Assembly: GCF_014652715.1 (NCBI RefSeq)
Contig: NZ_BMZI01000004.1
Span: forward strand, 165,922 to 229,921
DNA from: Salinicola rhizosphaerae
Lineage (GTDB): Bacteria > Pseudomonadota > Gammaproteobacteria > Pseudomonadales > Halomonadaceae
DNA: 64,000 bases
Direction of reading: 5' to 3'
The position numbers and the translations under genes are program-made. The notes under the pieces are model-generated. The model ran no database searches. It worked only from the letters and a program-made list of their open reading frames with translations, and was not told where the DNA came from. Of this stretch, positions 54,659-62,494 are shown one piece after another (the stretch's first letter is position 1; each line of letters starts with the position of its first letter).

Positions 54659-54765
54659 ACTTGCCGGTCAAGCCCCGAGCGACAGGCTGCATCAGAGGAA
54701 ATGACGCCCGCAGTCGGCGTGAGGGCGAGCTCACCGGGATGAGAATCGATGCAAGGCGGAGCCGT

Positions 54766-55440
54766 ATGGACGATGGGGTCAATCGGGAGCAGGGTCTGAC
54801 TGCCGCCAGTCAGGTCCATCTGGCGCTCAAACGCGATCTGATCGGCGGACGCTTCAGGGCGGGAGAAAAACTGGCCATCGCGTCACTGCGTCAGCACTAC
54901 GGGGTCGGCTTGAGCCCGCTGCGGGAGGCACTGAACCGCCTGGCGGCCTATGGGCTGCTGGAGCAGGAGAATCAGCGTGGCTTCCGCGTGCCGACGCTGT
55001 CCCGCGCTGAACTCGACGATATTGCCGAGATGCGCCGCCGTCTCGAGGTGCAAGCGCTGACGCTCGCGCTGGAAAATGGCGACGACGAGTGGGAGGCGAT
55101 GCTGCTCGGCGCCTTTCATCGCCTCAGGCGGGCGGACGAGGCACTGGGGGCGGACCCCGAGACACTCGAGCACTGGGAGCAGATGCACTTGCAGTTCCAC
55201 CGCTGTCTGCTCGCGCCCTGCGGCTCGAAATGGCTACTGCGATTCATCGAGCAGCTTCACGACCAGTTCGACCGCTATCGGCGCCTGGCGCCGGCCAATC
55301 ACGGCATTCGCGAGACACTGGACGCACAGCACGAGGACCTGGTGGCACTCGCTATCGAAAGAAGGGTAGGGGGCGCCGTCGACATGCTGCAGACGCACAT
55401 CCGGCTCTCTCATGAGGTGGCCCAGGGCGCTTGTACATGA
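54766..55440 (+). CDS. GntR family transcriptional regulator, FCD subfamily
   Basis: A 224-residue regulator: N-terminal winged helix-turn-helix (about 12-75; IGGRFRAGEKLAIASLRQHYGVGLSPLREALNRLAAYGLLEQ, the GntR signature) and a C-terminal all-helical FCD ligand-binding domain (about 85-215; metal-type histidines in FHRCLLAPCGS and HIRLSH). FCD members usually sense small carboxylates. Start chosen at the ATG with GGAG four to five bases upstream; two earlier in-frame ATGs (54661, 54739) lack an SD and extend into an Arg-rich sequence. Divergent from ggt, it is the obvious controller of the ggt-CHR-tct cluster (inference from position). Confidence 0.9.
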   Translation: MDDGVNREQGLTAASQVHLALKRDLIGGRFRAGEKLAIASLRQHYGVGLSPLREALNRLAAYGLLEQENQRGFRVPTLSRAELDDIAEMRRRLEVQALTLALENGDDEWEAMLLGAFHRLRRADEALGADPETLEHWEQMHLQFHRCLLAPCGSKWLLRFIEQLHDQFDRYRRLAPANHGIRETLDAQHEDLVALAIERRVGGAVDMLQTHIRLSHEVAQGACT

Positions 55441-55547
55441 AAGGGTGCATGTTCATGAAGGGGCGCTTGTCCACGACGGGCACGCTGGTTGATGAAGGTG
55501 GGCGAAGCGGGCTGCGATCAGCGCCTTGATCGATCGGCAGCGTCAGA

Positions 55548-56165
55548 TCAGGGCGCGAGCACGGCCATGCGCCCCTTGAGCCGGTGCTTGAGGGATTCCA
55601 GGGCCAGTGAGTCATCGCTTGGCCAGGCCAGCGTCAGCGTAACGCCATCGCTACCGTAATCGGCGCCATCGACCGTCACGTCATGCTCGCCGAGCCAGTG
55701 ACGGGCATCCGCCTCCAGACTGAAGTCGACGTGGACGATGCATGGTCGGCGCTCGATGAAATCCCGGCGGGGCAGCGTTTCCAGGGCGTCGAGAACCGCT
55801 CGGGTATAGGCGCGGACCAGGCCGCCCGTCCCCAACTTGGTGCCGCCAAAATAGCGCGTGACGACGGCGGCGATCTGTCCAAGCTGACTACCCTCCAGCG
55901 CCTGGAACATCGGCCGCCCGGCGGTGCCACCGGGTTCGCCGTCGTCGGAAAAGCCGATCGCGATCTGCTCTCCGGGCGGGCCGGCGATGAAAGCGGAGCA
56001 GTGATGACTGGCCTCGGGATGGGTGGTTCGCGCCTCGCCCAGCAGCCACTCCGCCGCGGCCATGTCGGGCGCGTGGCAGAGCCAGCAGAGAAAACGGCTG
56101 CGTTCGACCTCGATGTCGTGGCTGTGGAAGTGCTGTGGGGCGATGTCCGGAATCGGATAGCGCAT
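55548..56165 (-). CDS. YigZ/IMPACT family protein
   Basis: A 205-residue protein with the UPF0029/IMPACT N-terminal domain: RSRFLCWL near 23-30, HHCSAFIAGPPGEQIAIGFSDDGEPGGTAGRPM near 54-86, and VVTRYFGGTKLGTGGLVRAY near 100-119. A C-terminal DUF1949 domain covers about 138-200. E. coli YigZ has the same two-domain layout. A role in translation or nucleic-acid binding is proposed for the family. It is convergent with gntR and downstream of the S24 peptidase gene by 25 bases on the same strand, so the two may be co-transcribed. Confidence 0.94.
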   Translation of the reverse strand: MRYPIPDIAPQHFHSHDIEVERSRFLCWLCHAPDMAAAEWLLGEARTTHPEASHHCSAFIAGPPGEQIAIGFSDDGEPGGTAGRPMFQALEGSQLGQIAAVVTRYFGGTKLGTGGLVRAYTRAVLDALETLPRRDFIERRPCIVHVDFSLEADARHWLGEHDVTVDGADYGSDGVTLTLAWPSDDSLALESLKHRLKGRMAVLAP

Positions 56166-56190
56166 CGGGGTTTCCCTTCCGGCGGGGCGT

Positions 56191-56664
56191 TCAGGCCGCC
56201 TCGGGCGGGTTGCGCATCACGCCCATGACCAGCCCGAGCACCTGCACATCTTCGTTCTTGAGATAGATGGGCGGCATGGTGTCGTTGGCAGGCTGCAGCC
56301 GCACGCCTGATTTCTCGATGAACAGTTTCTTGAGCGTCACTTCCTGATTGTTGATCAGCACGACGGCGGTTTCGCCGTTCTCCGCGGATTCGTAGCGTTC
56401 GATGATGATGACGTCACCATCGAAGATATTGGAATCGATCATCGAATCCCCGCGCACGCGCAGTGCATAGGTGTTGCGGCGCACGAGCCGAGCGGGTACG
56501 TGGACCGTGGCGTTGTCGAGACACGCTTCCATCGGCAGCCCGGCGGCAACCTGTCCCAGCAGCGGGATCTCGACGAGATCGGTCGCGTCGATCGTTTCCC
56601 AGTTTCCGTCGATCAGCGGCAGATTGGGCTGGCGCTGAAGATAACTCGGTGCGGTGGTTGTCAT
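56191..56664 (-). CDS. LexA/UmuD-like S24 peptidase without HTH domain
   Basis: A 157-residue protein matching only the C-terminal autoprotease half of LexA. It has the Ala41-Gly42 cleavage site in LLGQVAAGLP, catalytic Ser74 in RVRGDSMIDSNIFDGD and Lys112 in QEVTLKKL, so all self-cleavage elements are present. The first 30 residues are not a winged helix, so it cannot bind DNA like LexA. Length and layout resemble UmuD (about 140 residues), but no umuC/polymerase V gene is adjacent and the sequence around the active site is closer to LexA. No LexA box is visible upstream; a promoter-like pair is present. The GGGAG SD supports this start. Confidence 0.88.
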   Translation of the reverse strand: MTTTAPSYLQRQPNLPLIDGNWETIDATDLVEIPLLGQVAAGLPMEACLDNATVHVPARLVRRNTYALRVRGDSMIDSNIFDGDVIIIERYESAENGETAVVLINNQEVTLKKLFIEKSGVRLQPANDTMPPIYLKNEDVQVLGLVMGVMRNPPEAA

Positions 56665-56690
56665 CGTCTTCTCCCGAGAAGGACGCCGTC

Positions 56691-56718
56691 ATCATAGCAA
56701 GGACGCGACATTGGGCAA
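56691..56718 (-). promoter_or_regulatory. Candidate promoter of the S24 peptidase gene
   Basis: On the minus strand -35 TTGCCC (complement of 56713-56718), 16-base spacer, -10 TATGAT (complement of 56691-56696), about 27 bases upstream of the start codon. Confidence 0.5.
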
Positions 56719-56891
56719 GGCGTCGACCTTCGGGTGTGGTCGCTTCTGCCTCTGCCGGTCGCGGTCGCGTCTGGCCGACGCTCGCTGGTGCTGGCGAGTC
56801 GGTGGTAAAGTGGCGCCCCGATCATGCCCAGCGCTGGCGAGGCGCGTGCGGGTCAAGCGTGAGAGTGAGGCGTGTAAAAGCCTGTAAATGA

Positions 56892-56942
56892 GACGCTGGT
56901 GAGAGCGAGGAGACGTTGGTGAGAGCGAGGAGACGTTGGTGA
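56892..56942 (+). repeat. 20-bp tandem repeat carrying SD and start of ccmA
   Basis: A unit of the type AGACGTTGGTGAGAGCGAGG occurs at 56891-56910 (one base different), 56911-56930, and partially at 56931-56944. Each copy contains GAGGAG and a GTG. Because the unit is 20 bases, each GTG opens an eight-codon frame whose TGA overlaps the next GTG as GTGA. Confidence 0.9.
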
Positions 56943-57568
56943 GAGTCGCCCTGGATGCCCGCGACCTGGCCTGCGAACGAGACGATCGCTGGCTCTTCGA
57001 GGCGCTCGAACTGCAGGTTCGTGATGGTGACATGCTGCGTATCGAGGGGGCCAACGGTAGCGGCAAGACCACGCTGCTCAAGATCCTCACCGGGCAGCTG
57101 AGCCCGCAGGCCGGCAAGCTGGAGTGGCACGGCGAACCGCTGCGCCGCGTCAAGGACACGTTTCTTCGTTCGCTGCTCTTCATCGGCCATGCGCCGGGGG
57201 TCGCTGCGGCCTTGAACGGGCAGCAGAATTTAGCCTGGTCGGCCGCCGTGGCGGGCGTGGAGGCGCCCTCCCGCGCGATCGATCAGGCGCTTGCGGGCGT
57301 CGGGCTGGCAGGCTTCGAGGACGTGCCGGCGGCACAGCTCTCCGCCGGTCAGCAGCGCCGCATCGCGTTGGCCAGACTGGCGCTCATTCCGCGCCCGCTC
57401 TGGATTCTGGACGAGCCATTCACCGCCATCGACAAGGACGGCGTGGGCTGGCTCGAGCAGCGTCTGGTGGATCATGCCGATCGCGGTGGGGCGGTGATCA
57501 TGACGACGCATCATACTTTTCAGGCTAACGATCGTGTAAACTCGGTCCTCCTTGGAGCGGCAGGATGA
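56939..57568 (+). CDS. ccmA: Heme exporter / cytochrome c biogenesis ATPase CcmA
   Basis: ABC ATPase of the CcmABCD complex that releases holo-CcmE; about 209 residues. It has Walker A GANGSGKTT near 37-45, signature LSAGQQRRIALARL near 134, Walker B PLWILDEPF near 154 and the H-loop TTHH near 190. The start is taken as GTG at 56939 with GAGGAG six bases upstream; TTG one codon earlier is too close to the SD. The SD-start segment lies in a 20-bp tandem repeat and is preceded by overlapping mini-ORFs. The stop overlaps ccmB by four bases. Confidence 0.95.
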   Translation: MRVALDARDLACERDDRWLFEALELQVRDGDMLRIEGANGSGKTTLLKILTGQLSPQAGKLEWHGEPLRRVKDTFLRSLLFIGHAPGVAAALNGQQNLAWSAAVAGVEAPSRAIDQALAGVGLAGFEDVPAAQLSAGQQRRIALARLALIPRPLWILDEPFTAIDKDGVGWLEQRLVDHADRGGAVIMTTHHTFQANDRVNSVLLGAAG

Positions 57569-58302
57569 CGCGAGGCGCATTGAACCAAAGTCGTACTGAC
57601 GCTGTCGGAGCTCCGTCCGCGACGGTCGGGCTGGTGGGTGCCTGTGCCGCGCAGGTTCGGCGAGAGCTGGCCGTGGCGCGTCGGCGCGGCGGTGAGTGGC
57701 TGAATCCGCTGATTTTCCTGGCACTGGTAACCATGCTGTTCCCGCTGGGCATCTCGCCGCAGCCCGATCTGCTGGCAACCATTGCACCTGGTCTACTTTG
57801 GGTCGCTGCGCTGTTGGCGATGCTGCTTTCGCTGGATGCGCTGTTCCGCAGCGATCATGCCGATGGCAGTCTCGAACAGATGATGCTCGCTCCTCAGCCG
57901 CTGGCCGCGCTCTGCCTGGCCAAAGTGGCGGTTCACTGGTTGTTGACCGGCGTACCGCTGGCGCTGTTTGCGCCGCTGCTGGGCGTGATGCTGTCGCTGC
58001 CGACGGCCGGCAGTCTGACGCTGATCGCCTCGCTGCTGCTGGGCAGCGCCACCTTGAGTCTGATCGGGGCGATCGGCGCCGCGCTGACAGTGGGGCTGCC
58101 GCGCGGCGGAGTGCTGCTGTCGCTATTGATCCTGCCGCTTTACATTCCGGTGCTGATCTTCGGTGCCGGGGCCGTGCAAGCCGCGGTGCAGGGCGGCTTT
58201 GCCGGCCCGGCGCTGGCCCTGCTCGGCGCGATGCTGGCGCTCGCGCTGGTCGGTGCCCCGTTCGCCATCGCGGGGGCGCTGCGCATCAGTATTCATGGTT
58301 GA
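57565..58302 (+). CDS. ccmB: Heme exporter membrane protein CcmB
   Basis: Inner-membrane subunit of the CcmABCD transporter, 245 residues with six hydrophobic segments. The N-terminus is about 20 residues longer than usual before QVRRELAVARRRGGEWLNPLIFLAL, the conserved CcmB start. Other markers are LFRSDHADGSLEQMMLAPQP near 92-111 and LLSLLILPLYIPVLIFGAGAV near 187. It overlaps ccmA by ATGA. ccmC begins about 130 bases later after a small tandem duplication. Confidence 0.95.
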   Translation: MTRGALNQSRTDAVGAPSATVGLVGACAAQVRRELAVARRRGGEWLNPLIFLALVTMLFPLGISPQPDLLATIAPGLLWVAALLAMLLSLDALFRSDHADGSLEQMMLAPQPLAALCLAKVAVHWLLTGVPLALFAPLLGVMLSLPTAGSLTLIASLLLGSATLSLIGAIGAALTVGLPRGGVLLSLLILPLYIPVLIFGAGAVQAAVQGGFAGPALALLGAMLALALVGAPFAIAGALRISIHG

Positions 58303-58398
58303 TCGACGGGGTCGATAGAGCCTCGCACGCTGCATTTGCCGGAAAGCCCCGATCTGCGGAATGAACCCGCGAGAGGGGTTTGCAAGATGGGCAGGTGA

Positions 58399-58430
58399 AG
58401 AAACAGGACCGCAGAGAAACAGGACCGCGG
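58399..58430 (+). repeat. 16-bp tandem duplication before ccmC
   Basis: AGAAACAGGACCGCAG (58399-58414) followed by AGAAACAGGACCGCGG (58415-58430), one base different. Each copy carries an AGGA, and the second is seven bases from the ccmC ATG. Confidence 0.85.
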
Positions 58431-58436
58431 AAAAAG

Positions 58437-59168
58437 ATGTGGACCTTCATACACAAGCTGGGCTCGCCGAAGTGGTGCTATTCACTCTGCGGACGCCTTC
58501 AGCCCGGATTCTGGATCGCCGCACTGCTGCTGATCGCGGTCGGCAGCGTCTGGTCGCTGGCCTACTCGCCGCCCGACTACCAGATGGGCAACAGCTATCG
58601 CATCATCTACGTGCATGTCCCGTCGGCGATTCTCGCGCAGAGCGTCTTCGTGTCGATGGCGATCGCTTCCGCCGTCTTTCTGATCTGGAAGATCAAGATC
58701 GCGGACATGGCTGCGACCGTGATGGCGCCGTTCGGCGCCGCAATGACTTTTCTCGGGCTGTTCAGCGGCTCGCTATGGGGCGTGCCGACCTGGGGCACCT
58801 GGTGGACCTGGGACGCTCGCCTGACGGCGATGCTGATCCAGCTCTTCCTTTACATCGGCGTCATTGCCCTGCGGGGGGCCTACGGACGTAACGACCAGGG
58901 GGCGAAGGCGGTTGCCGTGCTGACACTGGTTGGCGTGGTCAACATCCCGATCATCAAGTACTCGGTGGTGTGGTGGAACACGCTGCATCAGCCGGCAACC
59001 TTCACCCTGACATCACGTCCGGCGATGCCCGAGTCGATGTGGATGCCGCTGCTGATCATGGTGCTGGGATTTTACTGTTTTTTCACGGCGCTGACCCTTT
59101 ATCGGCTGCGCAACGAGATCATCCGACGCGAATCGCGCACCCGCTGGGTGCAGGCGCTGGCCGAATAG
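58437..59168 (+). CDS. ccmC: Heme delivery protein CcmC
   Basis: Six-helix membrane protein (243 residues) that presents heme to CcmE. The periplasmic tryptophan-rich WWD motif is clear (GSLWGVPTWGTWWTWDARL near 111-129). Heme-ligand histidines are in IYVHVPSAI near 58 and WNTLHQPATFT near 183. MWTFIHKLGSP is the family start; an in-frame extension of 19 codons, beginning with TTG, has a GAGAGGGG just upstream but encodes a charged stretch including the duplicated 16-mer. It ends with a helix and basic tail, followed by ccmD after 90 bases. Confidence 0.95.
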   Translation: MWTFIHKLGSPKWCYSLCGRLQPGFWIAALLLIAVGSVWSLAYSPPDYQMGNSYRIIYVHVPSAILAQSVFVSMAIASAVFLIWKIKIADMAATVMAPFGAAMTFLGLFSGSLWGVPTWGTWWTWDARLTAMLIQLFLYIGVIALRGAYGRNDQGAKAVAVLTLVGVVNIPIIKYSVVWWNTLHQPATFTLTSRPAMPESMWMPLLIMVLGFYCFFTALTLYRLRNEIIRRESRTRWVQALAE

Positions 59169-59258
59169 CAGCGGCCGGCTGCGGGGTCGCTCGGCCTGAC
59201 ACCGACGACGATCTGCCCGCCCAGCCGCGACGCGACAAGATATCAAGAGAACCGTGAC

Positions 59259-59438
59259 ATGGCTTTCGATTCACTCTCCGCCTTTCTCGACATGGGCGGT
59301 TATGCCAAATATGTCTGGCCCGCCTGGGGCCTGACCCTGTGTGCGCTCATCGGCTTCGCCGTCTGGGCACGGATGGAGCGTCGCCAGCTGATTCGACAGC
59401 TCGAGCGTCGGCGCCGGCGCGAGGCGCGTAGCGCATGA
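59259..59438 (+). CDS. ccmD: Heme exporter accessory protein CcmD
   Basis: A 59-residue bitopic protein: MAFDSLSAFLDMGGYAKYVW, then a single membrane helix (about 20-37, ending GFAVWARME) and a very basic cytoplasmic tail (RRQLIRQLERRRRRE...). It retains the conserved FLDMGGYAxYVW segment and holds CcmE to CcmABC. It is too short for many gene finders, but its stop overlaps the ccmE start by ATGA, and its position between ccmC and ccmE is diagnostic. Confidence 0.93.
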   Translation: MAFDSLSAFLDMGGYAKYVWPAWGLTLCALIGFAVWARMERRQLIRQLERRRRREARSA

Positions 59439-59890
59439 GAGCCAATCGAAAACGCCGCCTTATCATCGTGCTCGGCCTGGTTGCGCTCGCCGCGGTTGCC
59501 GTTGGCCTTACGCTCTATGCGCTCCGCGCCAACATCAATCTGTTCTTCACGCCCTCTCAGATCGCGGCAGGCGAAGCGCCGCACGATCGCACCATGCGCA
59601 TCGGCGGCGTGGTCAAAAAAGACAGCGTCAATCGCGACAGCAACTCGCTGCAGGTGACGTTCGTGGTGACCGATTTCGCCAAAGATGTGGAGGTCAGCTA
59701 CGACGACATCCTGCCGGATCTGTTTCGCGAGGGGCAGGGCGTAGTGATCGTCGGCAAGCTCGACGACAGCAATGAATTCATCGCCCAGCAGGTGCTGGCC
59801 AAGCACGACGAGACCTACATGCCGCCCGAGGTCGCTCAGGCGCTGAAGGCGACCGGCAATTTACCCGATGGCAGCGTCCCGTCCTCGTGA
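59435..59890 (+). CDS. ccmE: Heme chaperone CcmE
   Basis: Periplasmic heme carrier anchored by an N-terminal helix (about 9-29). The 151-residue protein has an OB-fold body and the heme-binding His124 in LAKHDETYMPPEV, with Tyr128 completing the HxxxY motif that binds heme covalently. The N-terminus MRANRKRRL is typical. It is coupled to ccmD by four bases; the ccmF start is about 35 bases beyond its stop. Confidence 0.96.
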   Translation: MRANRKRRLIIVLGLVALAAVAVGLTLYALRANINLFFTPSQIAAGEAPHDRTMRIGGVVKKDSVNRDSNSLQVTFVVTDFAKDVEVSYDDILPDLFREGQGVVIVGKLDDSNEFIAQQVLAKHDETYMPPEVAQALKATGNLPDGSVPSS

Positions 59891-59924
59891 GGCGGGCAAT
59901 GCGTGGACAGGTGCGAGTGATTCC

Positions 59925-61967
59925 ATGTTGATTCGAATTCTTCCCGAGCTCGGCCACTTTGCGCTGATACTGGCGCTGGGCATGGCCATGTTGCAGGCCA
60001 GTGTGCCGCTGATCGGCGCGGCGACGCGACGCCCGCTCTGGATGGCGTTTGCGCAGCCGATGGCGTGGGGCCAGTTCGCCTTTCTCGTCATCGCCTATCT
60101 CTGCCTGACGGCGAGCTTCGCCTTCGACGACTTCAGCGTGGCCTACGTCGCCAACAACTCCAACTCGATGCTGCCCTGGTATTACAAACTGAGCGCGGTG
60201 TGGGGCAGCCACGAGGGATCCGTGCTGCTGTGGGTGTTGATCCTCGGCGGCTGGAGCTTCGCCGTCAGCGTCTTCTCCCGCCGGCTGCCGCGCGACATGC
60301 TGGCGCGGGTGCTGGCGGTCATGGGCTGGATAAGCAGCGGTTTTCTGCTGTTCATCCTGCTCACGTCCGACCCTTTCACTCGAGTGCTGCCCAATGTGCC
60401 GGGCGACGGTGCCGACCTCAACCCCCTGCTGCAGGACTTCGGACTGATCGTGCACCCGCCGATGCTCTACATGGGCTACGTCGGTTTTTCAGTCGTCTTC
60501 GCTTTCGCCATGGCCGCGCTGCTCGGCGGCCGACTGGACGCGGCCTGGACGCGCTGGGCGCGCCCCTGGACCAACGTCGCCTGGGCATTTCTCACCGTTG
60601 GCATCGCGCTCGGCAGCTGGTGGGCCTATTACGAGCTGGGGTGGGGCGGCTGGTGGTTCTGGGACCCGGTCGAGAACGCGTCACTGTTACCGTGGCTCGC
60701 CGGTACCGCGCTGATTCACTCGCTTGCCGTGACCGAAAAGCGCGGCACGTTCAAGAACTGGACCGTGCTGCTGGCGATATTCACCTTTTCGCTCTCGCTG
60801 CTGGGCACGTTCCTGGTGCGTTCGGGGGTGTTGACCTCGGTCCACGCGTTCGCCAACGACCCGTCGCGCGGTACATTCATTCTCGTGCTGCTCGGCATTA
60901 CCGTCGGGCTGTCGCTGGCCATCTTCGCGCTGCGTGCGCCGCGCGTGCAGTCACTGTCCGGATTCGGCTGGCTGTCGCGGGATTCGCTGTTGCTGATCAA
61001 CAATATCCTGCTGGTGATCATGACCGTCACCGTGCTGCTCGGCACTATCTACCCGCTGCTGCTGGACGCGCTGGGACTCGGCAAGATCAGCGTCGGCCCG
61101 CCGTACTTCAATGCCCTGTTCGTGCCGCTGACCGTGCTGCTGTGCATCTTCATGGGGTTGGGGCCACTGGCGCGCTGGAAGCGTATGCCGGGGCGCGAGC
61201 TGGCTAGACGCCTGGGGCTTGCCGCCGTGATCGCCATTGTCATTGCGGCCGGGTTGCCGTTGCTCTATGGCGGCAGCTTCAGCCTGAGTGTGACGCTCGG
61301 GCTGCTGCTGGCGCTGTGGCTCACGCTGTCGCTGGTTCGTGATGTTTTCGATAAAACCCGCCGCGGGCGAACCGGCAAGACCGGCGGGCGAGGTCGATTG
61401 GCACGTCTGCGCAAACTGACGCTGTCTTACTGGGGCATGGTGCTGGGACATCTGGGGCTGGCCGTGACCATCGTCGGCGTGGTGATGGTCTCCCACTACA
61501 ACGTCGAGAAAAACGTGCGCCTGTCGCCCGGCGAGCAGGTCGAAGTCGGCGGTTATCAGTTTGCGATGACCGACTTTCACGAGCGGCGTGGCCCCAACTA
61601 CGTTGCCGACACGGCGACCATTCGCGTCGACCGGCCCGGACGGGCGAGCTTCACCATGCAGCCGGAAAAGCGCTTTTTCATGGCCAGCGGCATGCCGATG
61701 ACCGAAGTCGCGCTGCGACCGGGTCTGTTCAGTGATCTCTATCTGGCGCTGGGCGAGCAGCTGGACAATGGCGACTGGTCGCTGCGCATCCAGATCAAGC
61801 CCTTCGTGCGCTGGCTCTGGCTGGGCGCGCTGATCATGGCTGCCGGTGGTCTTCTCGCGGTGATCGATCGCCGTTACCGCAAGGCACCCAAACGGGCACA
61901 GGCGGGCGCGCGGGGCGCGCCGGATCCGATCGAGGACGCCGACATGGCGGCGGAGGGTGCACGATGA
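59925..61967 (+). CDS. ccmF: Cytochrome c heme lyase subunit CcmF
   Basis: Large membrane subunit of the heme ligation complex, 680 residues with about 15 hydrophobic segments. The WWD domain WGGWWFWDPVENASLLPWL lies near 240-258. Conserved histidines flank it (GSHEGSVLLW near 93; ALIHSLAVTEKRG near 263), as does LVRSGVLTSVHAFANDP near 300. The ATG at residue 20 of the longest frame is used because MLIRILPELGHFAL is the family N-terminus, although its SD is weak. It overlaps ccmG by ATGA. Confidence 0.96.
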   Translation: MLIRILPELGHFALILALGMAMLQASVPLIGAATRRPLWMAFAQPMAWGQFAFLVIAYLCLTASFAFDDFSVAYVANNSNSMLPWYYKLSAVWGSHEGSVLLWVLILGGWSFAVSVFSRRLPRDMLARVLAVMGWISSGFLLFILLTSDPFTRVLPNVPGDGADLNPLLQDFGLIVHPPMLYMGYVGFSVVFAFAMAALLGGRLDAAWTRWARPWTNVAWAFLTVGIALGSWWAYYELGWGGWWFWDPVENASLLPWLAGTALIHSLAVTEKRGTFKNWTVLLAIFTFSLSLLGTFLVRSGVLTSVHAFANDPSRGTFILVLLGITVGLSLAIFALRAPRVQSLSGFGWLSRDSLLLINNILLVIMTVTVLLGTIYPLLLDALGLGKISVGPPYFNALFVPLTVLLCIFMGLGPLARWKRMPGRELARRLGLAAVIAIVIAAGLPLLYGGSFSLSVTLGLLLALWLTLSLVRDVFDKTRRGRTGKTGGRGRLARLRKLTLSYWGMVLGHLGLAVTIVGVVMVSHYNVEKNVRLSPGEQVEVGGYQFAMTDFHERRGPNYVADTATIRVDRPGRASFTMQPEKRFFMASGMPMTEVALRPGLFSDLYLALGEQLDNGDWSLRIQIKPFVRWLWLGALIMAAGGLLAVIDRRYRKAPKRAQAGARGAPDPIEDADMAAEGAR

Positions 61968-62494
61968 AACGCCGTCTGCTGCTGCTGATTCCCCTGGTCC
62001 TGTTCGTCGTGCTGGTCGTGTTCTTCTATCGTGGTCTGTCCAAGGATCCTGCCGCACGCGACTCGGCACTGCTGGCCAAGGATTTCCCGAGCTTCCACCT
62101 CTCCACGCTCTCCGATCCATCGCAGAAGCGGGATCGTTCTCTGCTCGAGGGCCAGGTGACCCTGGTGAACGTCTGGGGCGAGTGGTGCCCGACCTGTAAA
62201 CAGGAGATGCCACAGCTGCTCGAGCTCGCCGATCGCGGCGTGCGGCTCGTTGGCGTCGATTACAAGGATACCCGCGAGAACGGGCGCCAGTTCCTGCAGG
62301 AGTTCGGCAATCCGTTCGAGGTCTCGCTGTTCGACCCGGACGGCAGCCTCGGATTCGACCTCGGTGTATACGGTGCGCCGGAGAGCTTTCTCGTCGATGC
62401 CGACGGCGTCATCCGCTATCACCACACCGGCTACATCACGCCGCAGGATGTGGAGAGCGTGATTCTGCCCGAGGTGAAGAAATGGCAGCAGTGA
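61964..62494 (+). CDS. ccmG: Thiol:disulfide interchange protein CcmG/DsbE
   Basis: Periplasmic membrane-anchored thioredoxin-like protein (176 residues) that reduces apocytochrome CxxCH thiols or CcmH. N-terminal anchor at about 4-22, acidic active-site environment WGEWCPTCKQEM with Cys75 and Cys78, and the family's GVYGAPESFLVDADGVIRY near 122-140, including the cis-proline. The WCPTC motif is the CcmG form. It overlaps ccmF by four bases and ccmH by 13. Confidence 0.96.
   Translation: MKRRLLLLIPLVLFVVLVVFFYRGLSKDPAARDSALLAKDFPSFHLSTLSDPSQKRDRSLLEGQVTLVNVWGEWCPTCKQEMPQLLELADRGVRLVGVDYKDTRENGRQFLQEFGNPFEVSLFDPDGSLGFDLGVYGAPESFLVDADGVIRYHHTGYITPQDVESVILPEVKKWQQ

Noticed and set aside
56665-56720. 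LexA box upstream of the S24 peptidase gene
   Set aside because: No CTG-N10-CAG pair is present in the promoter region.
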